Source: Closterium sp. NIES-65 (lineage: Eukaryota; Streptophyta; Zygnematophyceae; Desmidiales; Closteriaceae). Taken from it: a stretch of DNA of 64,000 bases. The translations under genes and the position numbers were made by a program. Positions 1 to 11,201 of the stretch are shown here, piece after piece; the first letter of the stretch is position 1, and every line of letters starts with the position of its first letter. The DNA is taken from the NCBI GenBank assembly GCA_948144175.1, contig CANXME010002409.1:1927001-1991000 (forward strand), written 5' to 3'. The notes beneath the pieces are model-generated. The model was not told the origin of the DNA and searched no databases. It was given only the letters and a program-made list of their open reading frames with translations.

Positions 1-513
1 ATTTTGTCTTATGAAAAAGACGTGCGTGTAGCTATTCCGTCTGAAACCGACTTTTATACAGTGTGTCGTGATTGACGCGTGATATGGGTTAGCTGCGCCA
101 ATCACGGCACAATCAGTAGACCTGTATGCGTGATTGCGGTGACAGCGCAGCGGAGCGCACTGACGGAAGTCAAGTGCTGGCAATCTGGCGCACGTCTGGC
201 CAACTTGGGCCACATTGAGACGAAAGTGGAGCAAGTCTTTCTGTTACTGGTCCACTTTCACGCCAGCGCATGAGTTGTGTGGATTGCAGAGGTTCGCGCG
301 ACTTGCACCGACTGTTGCCCAACGTCCCGCTGGACGAAGGATGGAGTGGGGCACCGCGGTGCGTTGTTAGATCATGCATGCTCCTCACTCAGCTGATAAT
401 GCTCGGCTGGCTCCCCCTCCCTCTCCAACGCTCCTTTCACTCGCTAGCACAGGGGAATTCTTTTCCCTGGTCTCTCTACCGTCTTGACAACATCCTCCTA
501 GGGCCCTGTAGCC
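1..513. other. Leader region of the hAT relic, no gene seen
   Basis: No convincing coding exon, RNA gene or repeat is visible here. It precedes the first exon of the hAT-like transposase relic and may hold its 5' flank or terminal inverted repeat. I could not match an inverted partner on the other side, probably because the 3' end of that element is lost. Confidence 0.3.
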
Positions 514-2541
514 ATGGATTGTAGGGACGATGATGACCCTGCTAGGTCGCGTCGTCCACTTACTGGTCTCGACTTTCTGAGAGGCGGTCCGCCTACCGCC
601 ACGCCTGAAAGAGATCCGCCTGTGCAGCCCCCAGTTACCAACAACGAACCAACGGCAAGCACAGAGCCCTGGCCGGATTTTAATCAGCGGCAACAGCTGA
701 GCGATCCGCCTGTGGAAGAGTCGCCCACTAGAGCAACCGGGCGCGTCGCAACTCCCACGGTCAGTGCTGTCCGAAGCGCAGGCGTCTCTCGGTTCCCGAA
801 GTTCGGGAAGTTCACTCAATCGACTATTCGGTTTGCTCGAACTCGCGTACCTCATGTGCGCCTCACGCAAGGAAGGTCGCCCTCTTCCGCAGCTGCTGCT
901 ACTCCGCTGACTCCAGCGACTGGCACGAGCAGGGTGCCTTCGGATCCAGGGCCGTCCAGGCCGTCTATTTTGGTTCTGGATCCTGATGCGCTTCTCGAAG
1001 AACTGAAGAAGAAGTGCACCGACATCTGGCAACGTCGTTTCCCCTGGCTGCTGATATCACAAAGGAAGGATGGTCGCCCGTGCATGAAGTGCAATGTCTG
1101 CATCAGATACGGACCGCCACACTGGCAGTACGGCAAGGCGGGCGAGGGTGGCGTGGACATCCAGAAGCAGACCATGCGCAAGCATGGTCTGAGTCGCAAG
1201 CATCAGGACGCCCTCGATCGTAAAGCCCGAGCCGAAGGAGGTAAAGTTTCTCAACGAGGGATTGATGAGTATGAGGACGGGGTGGGGGGGATTGAGCGTT
1301 TGAAACAACTTCTATTAGTGGTGCTTTTCATATGCAAGTCGGATGCACCTATTGCGCTCTTTGTTGGCCTTGTGCACGTGCTACACGTTCTGAAGACCCC
1401 CAACATTCCCGACAAGGCCATCGGCACCTACCAGACAGAGTGAGTAATGCAACGTGATGTGATGTTTAGATACTCATCATCATTGACTTGTCGTGCTTTA
1501 TTATGGCAGATATGGGTTTCGGGAGATGACCGAAGCCATGGTGCAGCACCTGAAGGCCCGTCAGATGTGATACATCCAAGAGTCGCCCTTTCTTGGGATT
1601 CAGCTCGACGAGTCGACTGATCGGAGGAAGGGCAAGCATCTCATCGTCTATCTAACCTTCATGAAGGAGGAGAAGGCGGTGACCAAGCTTTTCGGGCACC
1701 TAACCGTCGAGAAGGGCGACGCTTCATCTCTGCTCGCCGTCTTGCTGGCGCATCTGGACTGCAACAGGGTTGACATGCACAAGATCTCCGGCATCAGCAC
1801 GGATGGCGCAAACGTCATGCTGGGCAGTCAGAATGGGCTGGTGGTTCAGCTGAAGATGCGAGTTCCGCATCTTGTCGCGTGTCATTGCCTTGCTCACCGG
1901 TGAGGTATTTTGCACTTCAAATTTTGCAGTATTGTTGTCAGATACATCTCCCCCTACTCACTTGGTTTTTTTTTCCATCATCTAACAGAGAGGCTCTCGC
2001 AGCCAAGGATGCCGCGACGAACATCCCCGCTTTCAACATCGTCGACCAAGGGATCCGCGCCATCGCGACCCTCATTGGTGGAAGCTGCGTCGTCCACCAG
2101 AGGTTCCACGAGCTGCAAACCGTGATTCACGCCACGAACTTGGAAATGCAGGGGATTTTTTATGTTCGCTGGCTGTCGCGGGGCGATGCTGTTTCGAGAC
2201 TTGTCGCTGTTCTGCCGGCTGCCATAGTGCTGCTCCACGAGAAAGACAGCACGACGTATCACCTGGTTACGAGCCTCAAATTTCATTTCTTTCTTTTTTT
2301 TCTCGCTCATGTCCTGAAGGAATTGAACGAGCTCAACAAGCAGTTTCAGCGACGATCGGTGAGCGTGTAATTAACGGTCCTCGGTTTTGAAATTTGCTCT
2401 AGTCCCGAATGTCAGTGATTAACATTGTGTTTGTGCGTGATGTCGCAGGTGGACATCACCCGTGTCATGGGGCAGGTGCAAAACACCTGCGCAAAGTTGA
2501 ACGCGCGCTATGTGGAGTACGGGGTGAACTTCCCGAAGTGA
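514..2541 (+). pseudogene. hAT-family transposase-like gene, broken
   Basis: The reading frame continues through four exons: 514-1439, 1510-1899, 1989-2358 and 2449-2541. The introns (70, 89 and 90 nt) all have GT-AG ends and keep the frame. Exon 1 encodes a BED/TTF-like zinc-binding segment, with CMKCNVC near residue 190 followed by a KHGLSRKH histidine pair. Exon 2 has the hAT catalytic-core signatures QLDESTD and STDGAN, then the HLVACHCLAH motif. Exon 3 carries the SHQRFHELQ-like region, here VHQRFHELQ. This is the domain order of eukaryotic hAT transposases that cut and paste DNA in the nucleus. The gene is judged dead: an in-frame TGA sits at 1568-1570, and translation ends at 2541 before the C-terminal dimerisation region, right beside a Copia fragment. 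Family assignment is fairly secure. Whether a spliced product is still made is unknown. Confidence 0.72.
1440..1509 (+). other. Intron 1 of the hAT relic
   Basis: A 70-nt GT-AG intron. The donor reads GTGAGTAA and the acceptor ATGGCAG. Splicing joins the zinc-finger exon in frame to the catalytic-core exon. Similar small introns (89 and 90 nt) occur at 1900-1988 and 2359-2448. Confidence 0.6.
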
Positions 2542-2587
2542 AGACGGTACATTTCCGGGTCGTGTGGCAGCTGCCTGAAGCCAAATT

Positions 2588-4140
2588 TCAGATGAATTTT
2601 GTGCAGATGCTGTTGCCAGAGGCTGGGGCCTGTTTTATCCCGTAGAGAGATTTCTTCAGCTGGCAGACCCTGGGGTCTCCTTCCCCGTAGGTGTGCGGCT
2701 GTTCCACGAAAATTGTCGCATCGACCAGTGGATATAGAAATGCGTTCTTGACGTTGATCTGCCGCAGTGGTAGGTGCTTAGCGAGAGCAATGGCAAGCGC
2801 AATCCACACGGAAGTATGACGGCTGACGGGGGCGAAGGTCTGGTCGAAGTCGATGCCGTGGCGCTGGTCGTAGACGCGTACAACCCAGCGTGCCTTGAAA
2901 CGTTCGATCGTTCCATCAGCGTTGGTTTCCAAGCGAAAAAACCATATGCCGTTTAGCACCCTCCTCCCCTTCACTGCCGCGTGATTGACTAGGACCCACG
3001 TGTCACCTAACTCCATCGCTTTCAGCTCCGCGTCCATAACTGCACGCCACTCCTTGGCATATGGGTCAATTAGGGCCTGGCGCGGATTCTTTGGTTCAAC
3101 AGCGCTCGTGAGAGTGGAGACTGATGTGTAGAGGCCGAGCAACTGCAGTCCTGTGATTTTGGAGGCCCCTTCGACTTCCTGAATGGTGACTTCCACCACA
3201 TCGTCATCGTCACTTTCGTGAGCAGGTGAGGCGTTGCTTGGCGGATCATGGCGGCGAGACGGTCATGGCGCCGGAGCTTCATCATCGTCATCGTCGTCAT
3301 CATCGTCACGCGAGCAAGGCGGCACGCGAGGATGTTCGTCGTCGAGGTTGTGGTCAAGCGCTGCTGCTACTGCCTCGTCTTCCGGTGATGCAAAACTACG
3401 GCCGTTGCTGGCATAGGCGCGTGTGACGTTGCTGCGCTGATTGTCAACCCACTTCTGCAAGGTGAGTCGCTTGTAGAAGAGGATGTCACACGCAAGTACG
3501 ATATTGTTGGTGTCGATGTTTAGGATCAGCCAGCCCTTGTACTCATGGCTGAGTCCTAGGTGGAGCCCCCAGCGTGCGCGATGAGGTGAATTTACCGATG
3601 GTGGCCAAAGTCGGTCGGTACTACACCACTCACCCCCAAACTCTCAGCATGGAAGTGTTTCCGCTTGTACCGGTCCACTTCATGTATGGGGAGAGGTTGC
3701 CACTGTTGGTCGTGGTGGAGAGGAGGTTGTGCAGGCGTGCGGTGTGGTTTCATGGCGTACGGCATTAGTTCATGAGGGCGCGCACTTTTGTCATAAGGGT
3801 GCAAATGTCGACATTGGCGATCCAAATGTAGCGTGAGTACGCGTCCACGAAGGTAAGCGTGTTGTTTTCGCCGTTGATGCATTCAAAGGTGATCACGATT
3901 TAGTCTCTGTACACTTTCTGCAGCTTCTTGTAGTGATTGGTGCTCAGCTCCAGTGAGAGATAAGCTTGGTGTGTGAGGGCAGCAGTGTGGCAGACGGTGC
4001 AGGTGGTAGGATGTGATGTACTAAGTGGTTTTGTGCCATCGGGGCGTAGCAGGGCTCCTGGGTGAAAGACTTTGGCGTGGAGAAAATTGTTGAGCGTTTG
4101 GAGCGAGTGGTGGCCGAGTCGCTAATGCCAGAGATCATCT
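2588..4140 (-). pseudogene. Ty1/Copia polyprotein remnant A
   Basis: Read on the minus strand, this shows decayed Copia domains in the normal order with several frameshifts and stops. Around 4138-3960 there is a GAG-pre-integrase segment (RLGHHSLQTLNNFL, then a C-x2-C pair). Around 3890-3780 is an integrase core piece containing FVDAYSRYIW. Around 3560-3430 is the integrase C-terminal piece with HEYKGWLIL. From 3199 to 2588 there is a single open stretch of reverse transcriptase, with W-RAVMDAELKAM, the FKARWVVRVYDQRHGIDFDQTF block and a YGIKQAP motif. The catalytic YVDD and the RNase H domain are missing, because the fragment stops where the hAT relic begins. No LTRs were found. It is an old truncated copy, different in sequence from the intact Copia-1 and Copia-2. 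Confidence 0.75.
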
Positions 4141-5203
4141 TCTGTGCGAACTCCAGGGGTGCACAGATAGTGTGCGAGATATTCTGCTATTTCTGTTTTT
4201 CTCTTGCGGGAGGTCTAGCACGGGTCCCTCTTCTTCTCCTGGTTCTGCTCCGTTGTCTTGCTCCCCTGCTTCTAGTTTTGCTCCTGCCTTCCCTACAGCA
4301 GGTGCCATTGTAAGGTAGAGCACGAAGAAATTGCGGTCGGGGATGATATTGAGAGGAGCCCTGGTGCCTTCGATGAAGCGGGCGAACGGATCAGGGCAGG
4401 AGATTGTTCCAAGCGAGTCGCGGGGTGGAGTTGGTGGCACGTTCCCCTCCTCAATCTCCGACTAAGGGTCTACCCAGCGGTAAGGTGAGCGGGGTGATGT
4501 AGAAAGACGTCCGAGTGGGACAGTGACTCTAGGGGGAGGTCTTTCGGTAGCCATCTCCCTCTCTACTTCCTCCACTTCTTCCTGAGTAAAATCGCCTTCG
4601 GCGAGTTCCCGTCGTTCCAGTTCGCCCCATCCGCCAGTTCCCCATCCTTGAACGATGCCGGAGGTGCCAGTGGCAGAGCCCCATGTTGCTCCGGTGTTGT
4701 CGTCGTCTCCCCATGCACCGCGTCGCGCTGTCTCTTCTTCCCAGCCTGCCGCGATGCGTTCCTGGTATAGTTGTTCCTTCCATTCGTCTTTTCTTCTTCT
4801 TCCGTTACGCTAAGCTCTTCAGGTGCGTCAGGATCTTTCCACCGTCAATGTGGCGATAGACCTCGCAGGGATAAGGGCGTAGACGGTTCTCCTCGTCGAA
4901 GGTTGTGGCGTGTGCTTCTTCGAGGATCCAACAGTGTTTCGGTGTGCGGTGTTGGTCGCTCCTGCTCTTTTATGCTGAGGTTTTCGTCTCCGGTGCCGAA
5001 GATGCGATTAGAGATAACGGCTAGCTCCATCCCCATCATGCCTTCTGGCTCTGCCTCGGCGCTTTCTGCCTCTTGAATTGCCGCAAGGTCCCTCTCAACC
5101 TCCTCTGTGCGGCTTGCTGTGGGTGTGAAGCAGGTGGTGCATAGTCCGTCGGGGCCGGTTTGATGCAGATTTATCTCACGAGGGTGAAGGCTGCGGCAAA
5201 TCC
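4141..5203. other. Degenerate region between two Copia relics
   Basis: I see no recognisable domain. The minus strand has open stretches (4440-4135 and 5243-4845) that could be gag or leader parts of remnant A, but their residues match no motif I know. There is no clear LTR. Confidence 0.3.
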
Positions 5204-6348
5204 ATGGTCGGCCATCTGGATGCTGCCATGGCTCCACGTTCATGTATGAAAATTCCAGCGAGACAAGACCGTAGTCTAGCTTCCGTTGTAGTAGTTATCT
5301 CCTCAGCGGCGACGAGCAACTTCCTGCTCCTCCCTTTCCTCCTCCCTCGCATGCATACCCGCTCCCTGGACCATGTCCTTGGCAGTCCAACTCCCTCCTC
5401 CCTCCAGCTCCTCAAGGACTCCATGAGGAGTTTCTCACCATTCAGCAGCATACCCCTTTCCTTGCCTCACTCTACCTTGACTTCCTCGGCTTTCCTGTCC
5501 TTAGCGCCTCCTCCTCTCCCACCATCTTCACTCCCACCACCTTCGAAGAAGGCCATCACCTGCCCTGTTGCTGACGAGTGGATTGTGGCGATCTTACTGG
5601 AGTGTGAGGCGTTCATTTGCAACGACTCCTTCGTCAACGTCTCCCTCCCTGCCGACGCCAACCTCGTTGCGGGCAAGTGGGTCTTTCGGGTGAAGCAACT
5701 GCCGGGTGAGGAGTCGGTCTACAAGGCGTGTTACTGCTCCAAGAGCTTCACTCAGACTTGGGTTGTGGATTCCTGGGCCATCTTCACTCCCACCACCAAG
5801 CCGCCCACTCTTCGTACCGTCCTCGACATAGGTGCGCGTGGCGGCATGGAAATCTGCTCCATGGGTGTCTCTAATGCATTCCTGTATGGTGACCTACATG
5901 AGCGCATCTTCCTGCCTTCCCAAAGGACATCGTCTGGCAGCTGCGTCAGCCGGTCTGTGGTTTGAAGCACGCTACATTCGAAGCTGTCTGCCACCTTGGG
6001 GTCCCTTGGCTTCTCTGCCTCTTACTCTAATGCCAGAGGAAGATGAAGCTGTCACTTCAGCATCATCTCAAGTGCAATGATCTTGGCGACCTATCGCACT
6101 ACCTGGGGATGGCCATCAGTCGCGATCGCTCTACTCGCACCATCACCCTCTCCCAGTCCCACTACATCGGCCAGGTCTTGGAGAAGTTCGAGATGGCGCA
6201 GGCCAAGCCCGTGTCCACCCCTCTCCCCTTTGGTCACCAGCATGCCCCACCCACCTCCCCCTCCTCCTCCTCTCACCCTTATGACGAGCTCGTTGGGTCG
6301 TTGATGTACCGCAATGTAAAACAGTTAATAAATGATTGTATTCCTTAG
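5204..6348 (+). pseudogene. Ty1/Copia reverse transcriptase remnant B
   Basis: A second Copia fragment, opposite in orientation to remnant A. From about 5560 it encodes a worn RT amino end: VAGKWVFRVKQLPGEE, then SWAIFTPTTKPPTLRTVL (normally F-Q-TFAPT-K--TLR) and VSNAFLYGDLHE (normally DV-NAFLHGDL-E). A frame change near 5960 removes the YVDD region. From 6043 the RT connection region resumes with CNDLGDLSHYLGMAISRD, SQSHYI and DELVGSLMY. The residues around 5204-5540 are low-complexity and probably not gag. RNase H and both LTRs are absent. The fragment is clearly Copia-derived and non-functional. Confidence 0.72.
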
Positions 6349-6441
6349 AGTACATGGATACGGTAGCTAGGAAAGCTATACTTAAACCTTTTGTAATTCT
6401 GTCTTAATCATCATCTCTTTCAACAAGGTCATTACAAGACT

Positions 6442-6449
6442 TTACCGTC
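6442..6449 (+). repeat. 8-bp target-site duplication, left
   Basis: TTACCGTC directly precedes the CAGGCCC terminus and is repeated exactly at 6976-6983. An 8-bp duplication is the standard hAT insertion footprint. Confidence 0.85.
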
Positions 6450-6975
6450 CAGGCCCTCAGATATCAGCGTAAAACACGCTGATTATGCTGATTTTGTAGC
6501 TGTGATTTTCGTTTTCCCTGAAATTTCAGTATCTTCTTTATATTTGCACTGATTTTTCAGTTTGAAGTATAGGACTACCCTGACGAATTAGTGTATAGGT
6601 GTACCAGTGACACTGAACCATCAGTATAGTGTACTGAGTCACACTGATTCGGACTTACAAAAATGCCTAGGGTACAAGACATGGGGTGTGCGGACGTGGG
6701 AATAGGCCGTAAAACACCACCACGCACTAGTAAACCTCTCACTCACGGGACTTAAACCTGTGACCTCTCTAACAACAGGACGAAGCCTCAGACAGCTACG
6801 TTAAAAATACTGATTACAAAGTTCAAATTAAATTCCTACACTAATAAATCAGTTAACCATGAAATTTTACCCTGACAAAATCAGCATAACCTTCACCCCC
6901 AACGCTGATTTGGTCACTACTTTGGGCAGGGCACGCTGATCCATCAGCATGCCCTGAAACCAATCTGAGGGCCTG
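6450..6975. mobile_element. Non-autonomous hAT-type MITE (copy 1, 526 bp)
   Basis: The element has perfect 13-bp terminal inverted repeats (CAGGCCCTCAGAT at the left, its reverse complement at the right) and is flanked by the 8-bp duplication TTACCGTC (6442-6449 and 6976-6983). The CAGG terminus and 8-bp duplication are hAT traits. It has no transposase frame. The interior is AT-rich and packed with short copies of CTGAT and its complement, for example CTGATTTTTCAG, many arranged as small palindromes. These are likely subterminal transposase-binding repeats, which is an inference. It sits just beyond the stop codon of the minus-strand fucosyltransferase gene, so it may lie in that gene's 3' UTR. 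A relative with the same termini is at 23109-23786. Confidence 0.85.
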
Positions 6976-6983
6976 TTACCGTC
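6976..6983 (+). repeat. 8-bp target-site duplication, right
   Basis: TTACCGTC, identical to 6442-6449. Confidence 0.85.
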
Positions 6984-7039
6984 TGTCTCACAACTTGACT
7001 AGCTTATCCAATCCACTACGACTCTTGGTTATATCAACA

Positions 7040-9072
7040 CTACCTGAGCATGCTTTCACATGTGTACTCATCTTCGCATGTAGAAATCCTAAATCCTGTT
7101 CTCAGCCTCTCAATATCAATCGAAAACGAAGACTTTGGCGTTCCCATAAAAACATCAGCCAACGCACAGACAGCCTTGTCAAGTGTCGCTCGAAGCAACG
7201 CTTGGTTCTGGAACTGGAACGATTCAAGCACCCTCGCCCATGGCCGTCCCGTCAGGTCCTCTGGCAGTTGCACAATTTCCACTCCGGGCAGGTAACCCAG
7301 AATAACTCGTTCCAGCTGCCCCACCTCTTCCCCATCCGCATCCGTTGCAAGGAACACCGTGGATATATTCCCCGACCTAACCATCCTCTCGGTAATGCAT
7401 CTCCCAGTGTTCTCCACAGTGAGAAACGCCAGAATTTTTTTGTACAGCAGCAAAAGATCTCCCCGTCGCCAGTGCACAGCCAGGTACCGCTGTGGCTGCC
7501 TCTGGTCCCTACCAGTGCCCATCTCACTGCTCACACTGCCCTGCTGCTGGGTTGCACCAGCCTCTGCCGCACTGCCCTTGCTGGGCCCTGCTGCAGCGAC
7601 AGCAGTGGTGAAAGACACTGGGGCAGAATCGCTTGCTGCTGTGATGCCCTCTGGCATTGGGACGACAGGTGAAAAGGCAGTGGAGGAAGAGGAGGAAGGC
7701 GAAGACGAGGAGGGGGAGAAGGTAGGAGAGGGAGATGACGAGGAGGAGGACGAGGACAGGGAAGAGGAAGAGGAGGTGCTTGGCGGTTTCCAGATGACCT
7801 GCTGCACGAATCCCAAGGCTGCTTCCAGCACTGCTGGGTGCGGCTGCACTGCAAGTCGATTCGCACACTCACCACTCTTTGATCCACCACCACTACCACT
7901 ACTCCCAAACGGCAGCCCCACACTCTTTGAGATGTTTCCCTGAAGGTTCCACTGGTAGGAGTCCCCAAACAGCACAACGTCAGCAGACGGCAGCAGCGAA
8001 CTTCCCAAGGAGCGAAGATCCGAGAGAGTGAATAAGTGAGAAAGAGGCATGTTGAGAGCAGTCCATGTCATGTTGTGGTATATCACGCCCTCTAGCTCCG
8101 GGAGCAAGGAAGGCTTGTTCGTCCATGGCTGCATGTAGCATGCCTCATATGGACACAGTACCTGTTGCACCATCACTGCACCTTCCTCCTCATTCCTCTC
8201 CTCTTCTGTCTCCTGAGGCGCCTCAGAAACAGCAGCAGACCCTCCTGCAGACTCTGCCTCTTCTCTCCCACCACCTCCTGCATCTCTTTTACCTTGTCCT
8301 GCTTCTGCGCTCCTACTGCCCCCATTCACCGCTGCCCCCCGAACCTCCTCCCGAAGCTGGTGGAGCGGGATGGCGGAGCGTGGCCCGTAGCAGCGATGCA
8401 GGTGTGGCAGGTGCAGGAAGGTGCGGCGGTCGTAGAAGCGAGCGACTTCATCGGGCTTTAAGGGCACAACCAGCGTGCGGTTAAGCATGCCTGCTAGGAG
8501 CAGATGCCGCCGAATGCACCCTATGCGGTTGCTCACCTGAAGGAAGGTGGGGAAAAAGGGCATAGGTGAGGGAAGAGGTGCGGGTACGAGTGTGGGCATG
8601 GGCGTTGGTGTGGGTGTGGGTGTGGGTGGGAGTGTAGATGTGGACAGGTGGGGACAGCCAGACTAGATCAGATGCCATATATTTGGTCAGAACTCAGAAG
8701 GAAGAGAAGGGTGTGGGGAGGGAGAAGAGGGGAATGGTAGGGTTAAAAGGGGAGGCGAGAGCCTGGCGACGTATCGGAGCAACCCCACTCCGACCACATT
8801 GAACCTCAACCAACCCCATCCAACCCCACGCAGCCTCACTCAATCCCACCCACCCAGTCCAACCCCACTCAACCGCATCCAGCCCCACCTGGCTCCTCTG
8901 GCAGTCCATGAGAATGTACTTCCCAGGCTGAGGCACCCACGGAATGGAACCTTCCTGGAAGGCGCTCTCCCACAGCCAAGTGCGGAAGAGCTTGGGGTGG
9001 TCGTTGCAGCGGCCCTGCGCCTTGAGATTCTTGAGCTGCTGCTTCTTCTGCTCAAAGGATATGGCATAGACC
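7040..9072 (-). CDS. GDP-fucose protein O-fucosyltransferase-like, 5' incomplete
   Basis: Two exons are clear: 9072-8889 and 8536-7040, joined in phase 0 through a GT-AG intron. Together they read MDCQRSQ then VSNRIGCIRRHLLLAG. The segment NRIGCIRRHLLLAGMLNRTL is the N-terminal nucleotide-sugar fold motif of plant O-FucT proteins. HWRRGDL, encoded near 7470-7490, is the conserved HxR-type catalytic motif. The tail includes ATDADGEEVGQLE and DKAVCALADVFMGTPKSSFS, typical of the family C-terminus. Such enzymes transfer fucose from GDP-fucose to protein or glycan acceptors in the ER/Golgi lumen. A Ser/Pro/Glu-rich low-complexity insert (about 7670-7800) separates the two halves and looks lineage-specific. 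Upstream exons, with the expected signal anchor, were not resolved. The 3' end abuts a hAT MITE. The acceptor substrate cannot be deduced. Confidence 0.75.
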
Positions 9073-9147
9073 CTGGAGGGATGGTGGGAAGAGTAGTGGG
9101 TGCGGGTGTTGGAGTGGTGTTTGAGCCGACTAAAAGTGCGCCTTGAC

Positions 9148-9378
9148 TTGAGCGTCTTGAGCTGCTGCTGCTTGTGCTCGTAGGATATGGCTTGGCCCCT
9201 GGGTTGATGGTGGATAGGGTAGGAGCGGTAGTGGGCGTGGGAGTTGGAACCAGAGTGGAAGTGCAAGATGGGATGAGAAGGATATGACATTGTTTCTGAG
9301 TCGATTTCTGAGCCGAATCAGAGTGTGCCTTGAGCGACCTGAGCTGCTGCTACCTGTGCTCTAAGGATATGACACCGC
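9148..9378 (-). repeat. Two decayed copies of the fucosyltransferase exon start
   Basis: On the minus strand, 9200-9148 repeats the first part of the 9072-8889 exon: AISYEHKQQQLKTLK against AISFEQKKQQLKNLK. It has its own acceptor-like CCCAG before it. A third, more worn copy at 9378-9320 keeps the same CATATCCT and GCAGCAGCTCA blocks but has a TAG inside. All three lie in tandem upstream of the real exon, so they sit in the preceding intron or act as alternative exons. Confidence 0.65.
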
Positions 9379-9399
9379 GTCTGGGGAGGGGAGATGATG

Positions 9400-10040
9400 G
9401 GGAGCGTGGGAGTAGGCGTGGGCGTGGGCGTGGGCGTGGGCGTGGGAATGCCAGCCACCACACTAAAGTAGGCCAGGCCACATCGTTACAACACCCCTTA
9501 TCATTGCAGTGGCAATAGGTCACCTCACCTGTGGCAGACACCCTTACCATTCTTGCCGAATCTCGATTCTAGCATCCGTTCCCTCCCCTTCCCCTCCTCT
9601 CACTCCGCCTCTCAACATTCCGCCACCTCTCTTCCCCCCAATTGCTCCCCCTGGCCTCCCTCTTTCCGCCACTCCAGAAACCCCCCCCTCAAGTTCCGCT
9701 TCCATCTCCCCCACTCGCCCGACCGTCTCCCCCTCGCCTTCTGCCCATGTCCGCGGATCCCTCTCGCCTACCCCACCCGTTCCCGCCCTTGGAGCCGCGC
9801 TTAGCGGAAGATGCGCCGCTGCGTTTTCCGCGTGTTGCGCCAAGAAGAGAAAGAGCCCGCTTTCCGCCAGGAGCCATAGCGCCCATGCTCCTCCGCGGTT
9901 TCCGCGTCCCCGCATTGAGCGCAACACTTTTCTTCCGCGCATTCCGTGCTGCCCCGCGTTGGTCATCCGCTCCCTCATGCCCCGCGTCCGCAGTTTTTGT
10001 TTCTGCTAATGAGGCGTCCAAGATGTTATTTTGGCGTTAG
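9400..10040 (-). other. GC-rich region, possible 5' exon of the fucosyltransferase gene
   Basis: A hexamer run of GTGGGC type lies near 9413-9450. Beyond it the minus strand is open from 9978 to 9544 and contains a basic stretch followed by WALWLLAESGLFLFLA, which could be the signal anchor expected for a type II Golgi enzyme. No splice path to the downstream exon was established, and other frames are open too because of GC content. This is a weak suggestion only. Confidence 0.2.
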
Positions 10041-10717
10041 AATTGCGAGACTGCCTGTAACACGACGCGGCTTCTACAAACTTCCTGGTAACTTCCTGGT
10101 TTCGTGCATTCAGCGGCTCGGCAATTCAATAATTGGTTCACGGGCGGAAGCCGAGCCGCTGGCGAACCCAGGACGTGGGCTTGTGACGCCAACGTGGGCT
10201 TGTGACGCATTCTCAGGACGTGCATTCAGGACGGGCAGAAGCCTCGCAAGCCCACGTTGGCGAACCTCGAGTTTAGAGACAGGTCGCAGACGGTTTTTTA
10301 TTACCACCGCTTTTGACCGTCACGCACCAGACCAAACTGTTAGTTGTAATTGAATCCGTATGAATCCCCATCTTGTACGGGGGAAAGTTCATCCCGGTTT
10401 GATTGCTTCCCAGTACTGTAGGGAGTGGTGGCTAAGCTGGAGGTTGCTGGAGAACAGCAACTCCCAACCAAGAACTAGATAGAACAATGTCCTTAATGTA
10501 TAATATATAAAATGTAAGCACACAAGAAAATAAGCAAAAATCATTTGAAATAACAGCCTGTCCGCATTTCCTTACTGCAATTTACATCAGCAAGTAGCTG
10601 ATTAGTTCTCCACGCATGTGAGTGAACCTCACCCTGATCTGGGGCCCACTCCAATGCTACAGAAAACGGCTCCTCCGGAGACAATCTCCAAGGTGTCTTC
10701 TGCGTCCATCCAGGAAT
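10041..10717. other. Intergenic region, nothing recognised
   Basis: This lies downstream of the minus-strand FAS1-A gene and probably contains its 3' UTR. The part around 10490-10560 is AT-rich. No RNA gene or repeat family was identified, apart from a short duplicated GACGCCAACGTGGGCTTGTG-like block near 10170-10210. Confidence 0.3.
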
Positions 10718-11160
10718 TTACGCCTGCTGCAGAGCGTCCACACCATGCAAGATGAAGAACCTTCCCTTGTAAATCCCCGGATGCACAATCTGCGACCACG
10801 ACAATCCATTGTTACTCTGCCCCAGAGCGAACGCGGTACCTTTGCGCATCGGCAGCGGAACGAAATACTTTTTCAGCCGGCGGCCATCCAGCATGGTCGG
10901 AACGCTGCTGCGTTTCTTGATCTCGTTGAACGTGAAATACCCGTCCAGCACATTAATGAGACCCGTTTTCTCGAACTTGACAGCTTGCTTCGCGCTCGGG
11001 GCGGCGCCCGTTTTAATCAGCGTGCCGAGCCCGGCCGGTCCGAGCGCCGTGTTCGACGGGAGGAGAATGGTCTTCTGGTCGGCTTGGGATAGGTCCTCAT
11101 CATCGGGAATGTCGTCTGCGAGCAAGAAGATGGTGGAAGATGCGGGAAAGGGGAGGGGAG

Positions 11161-11201
<41 letters not shown>

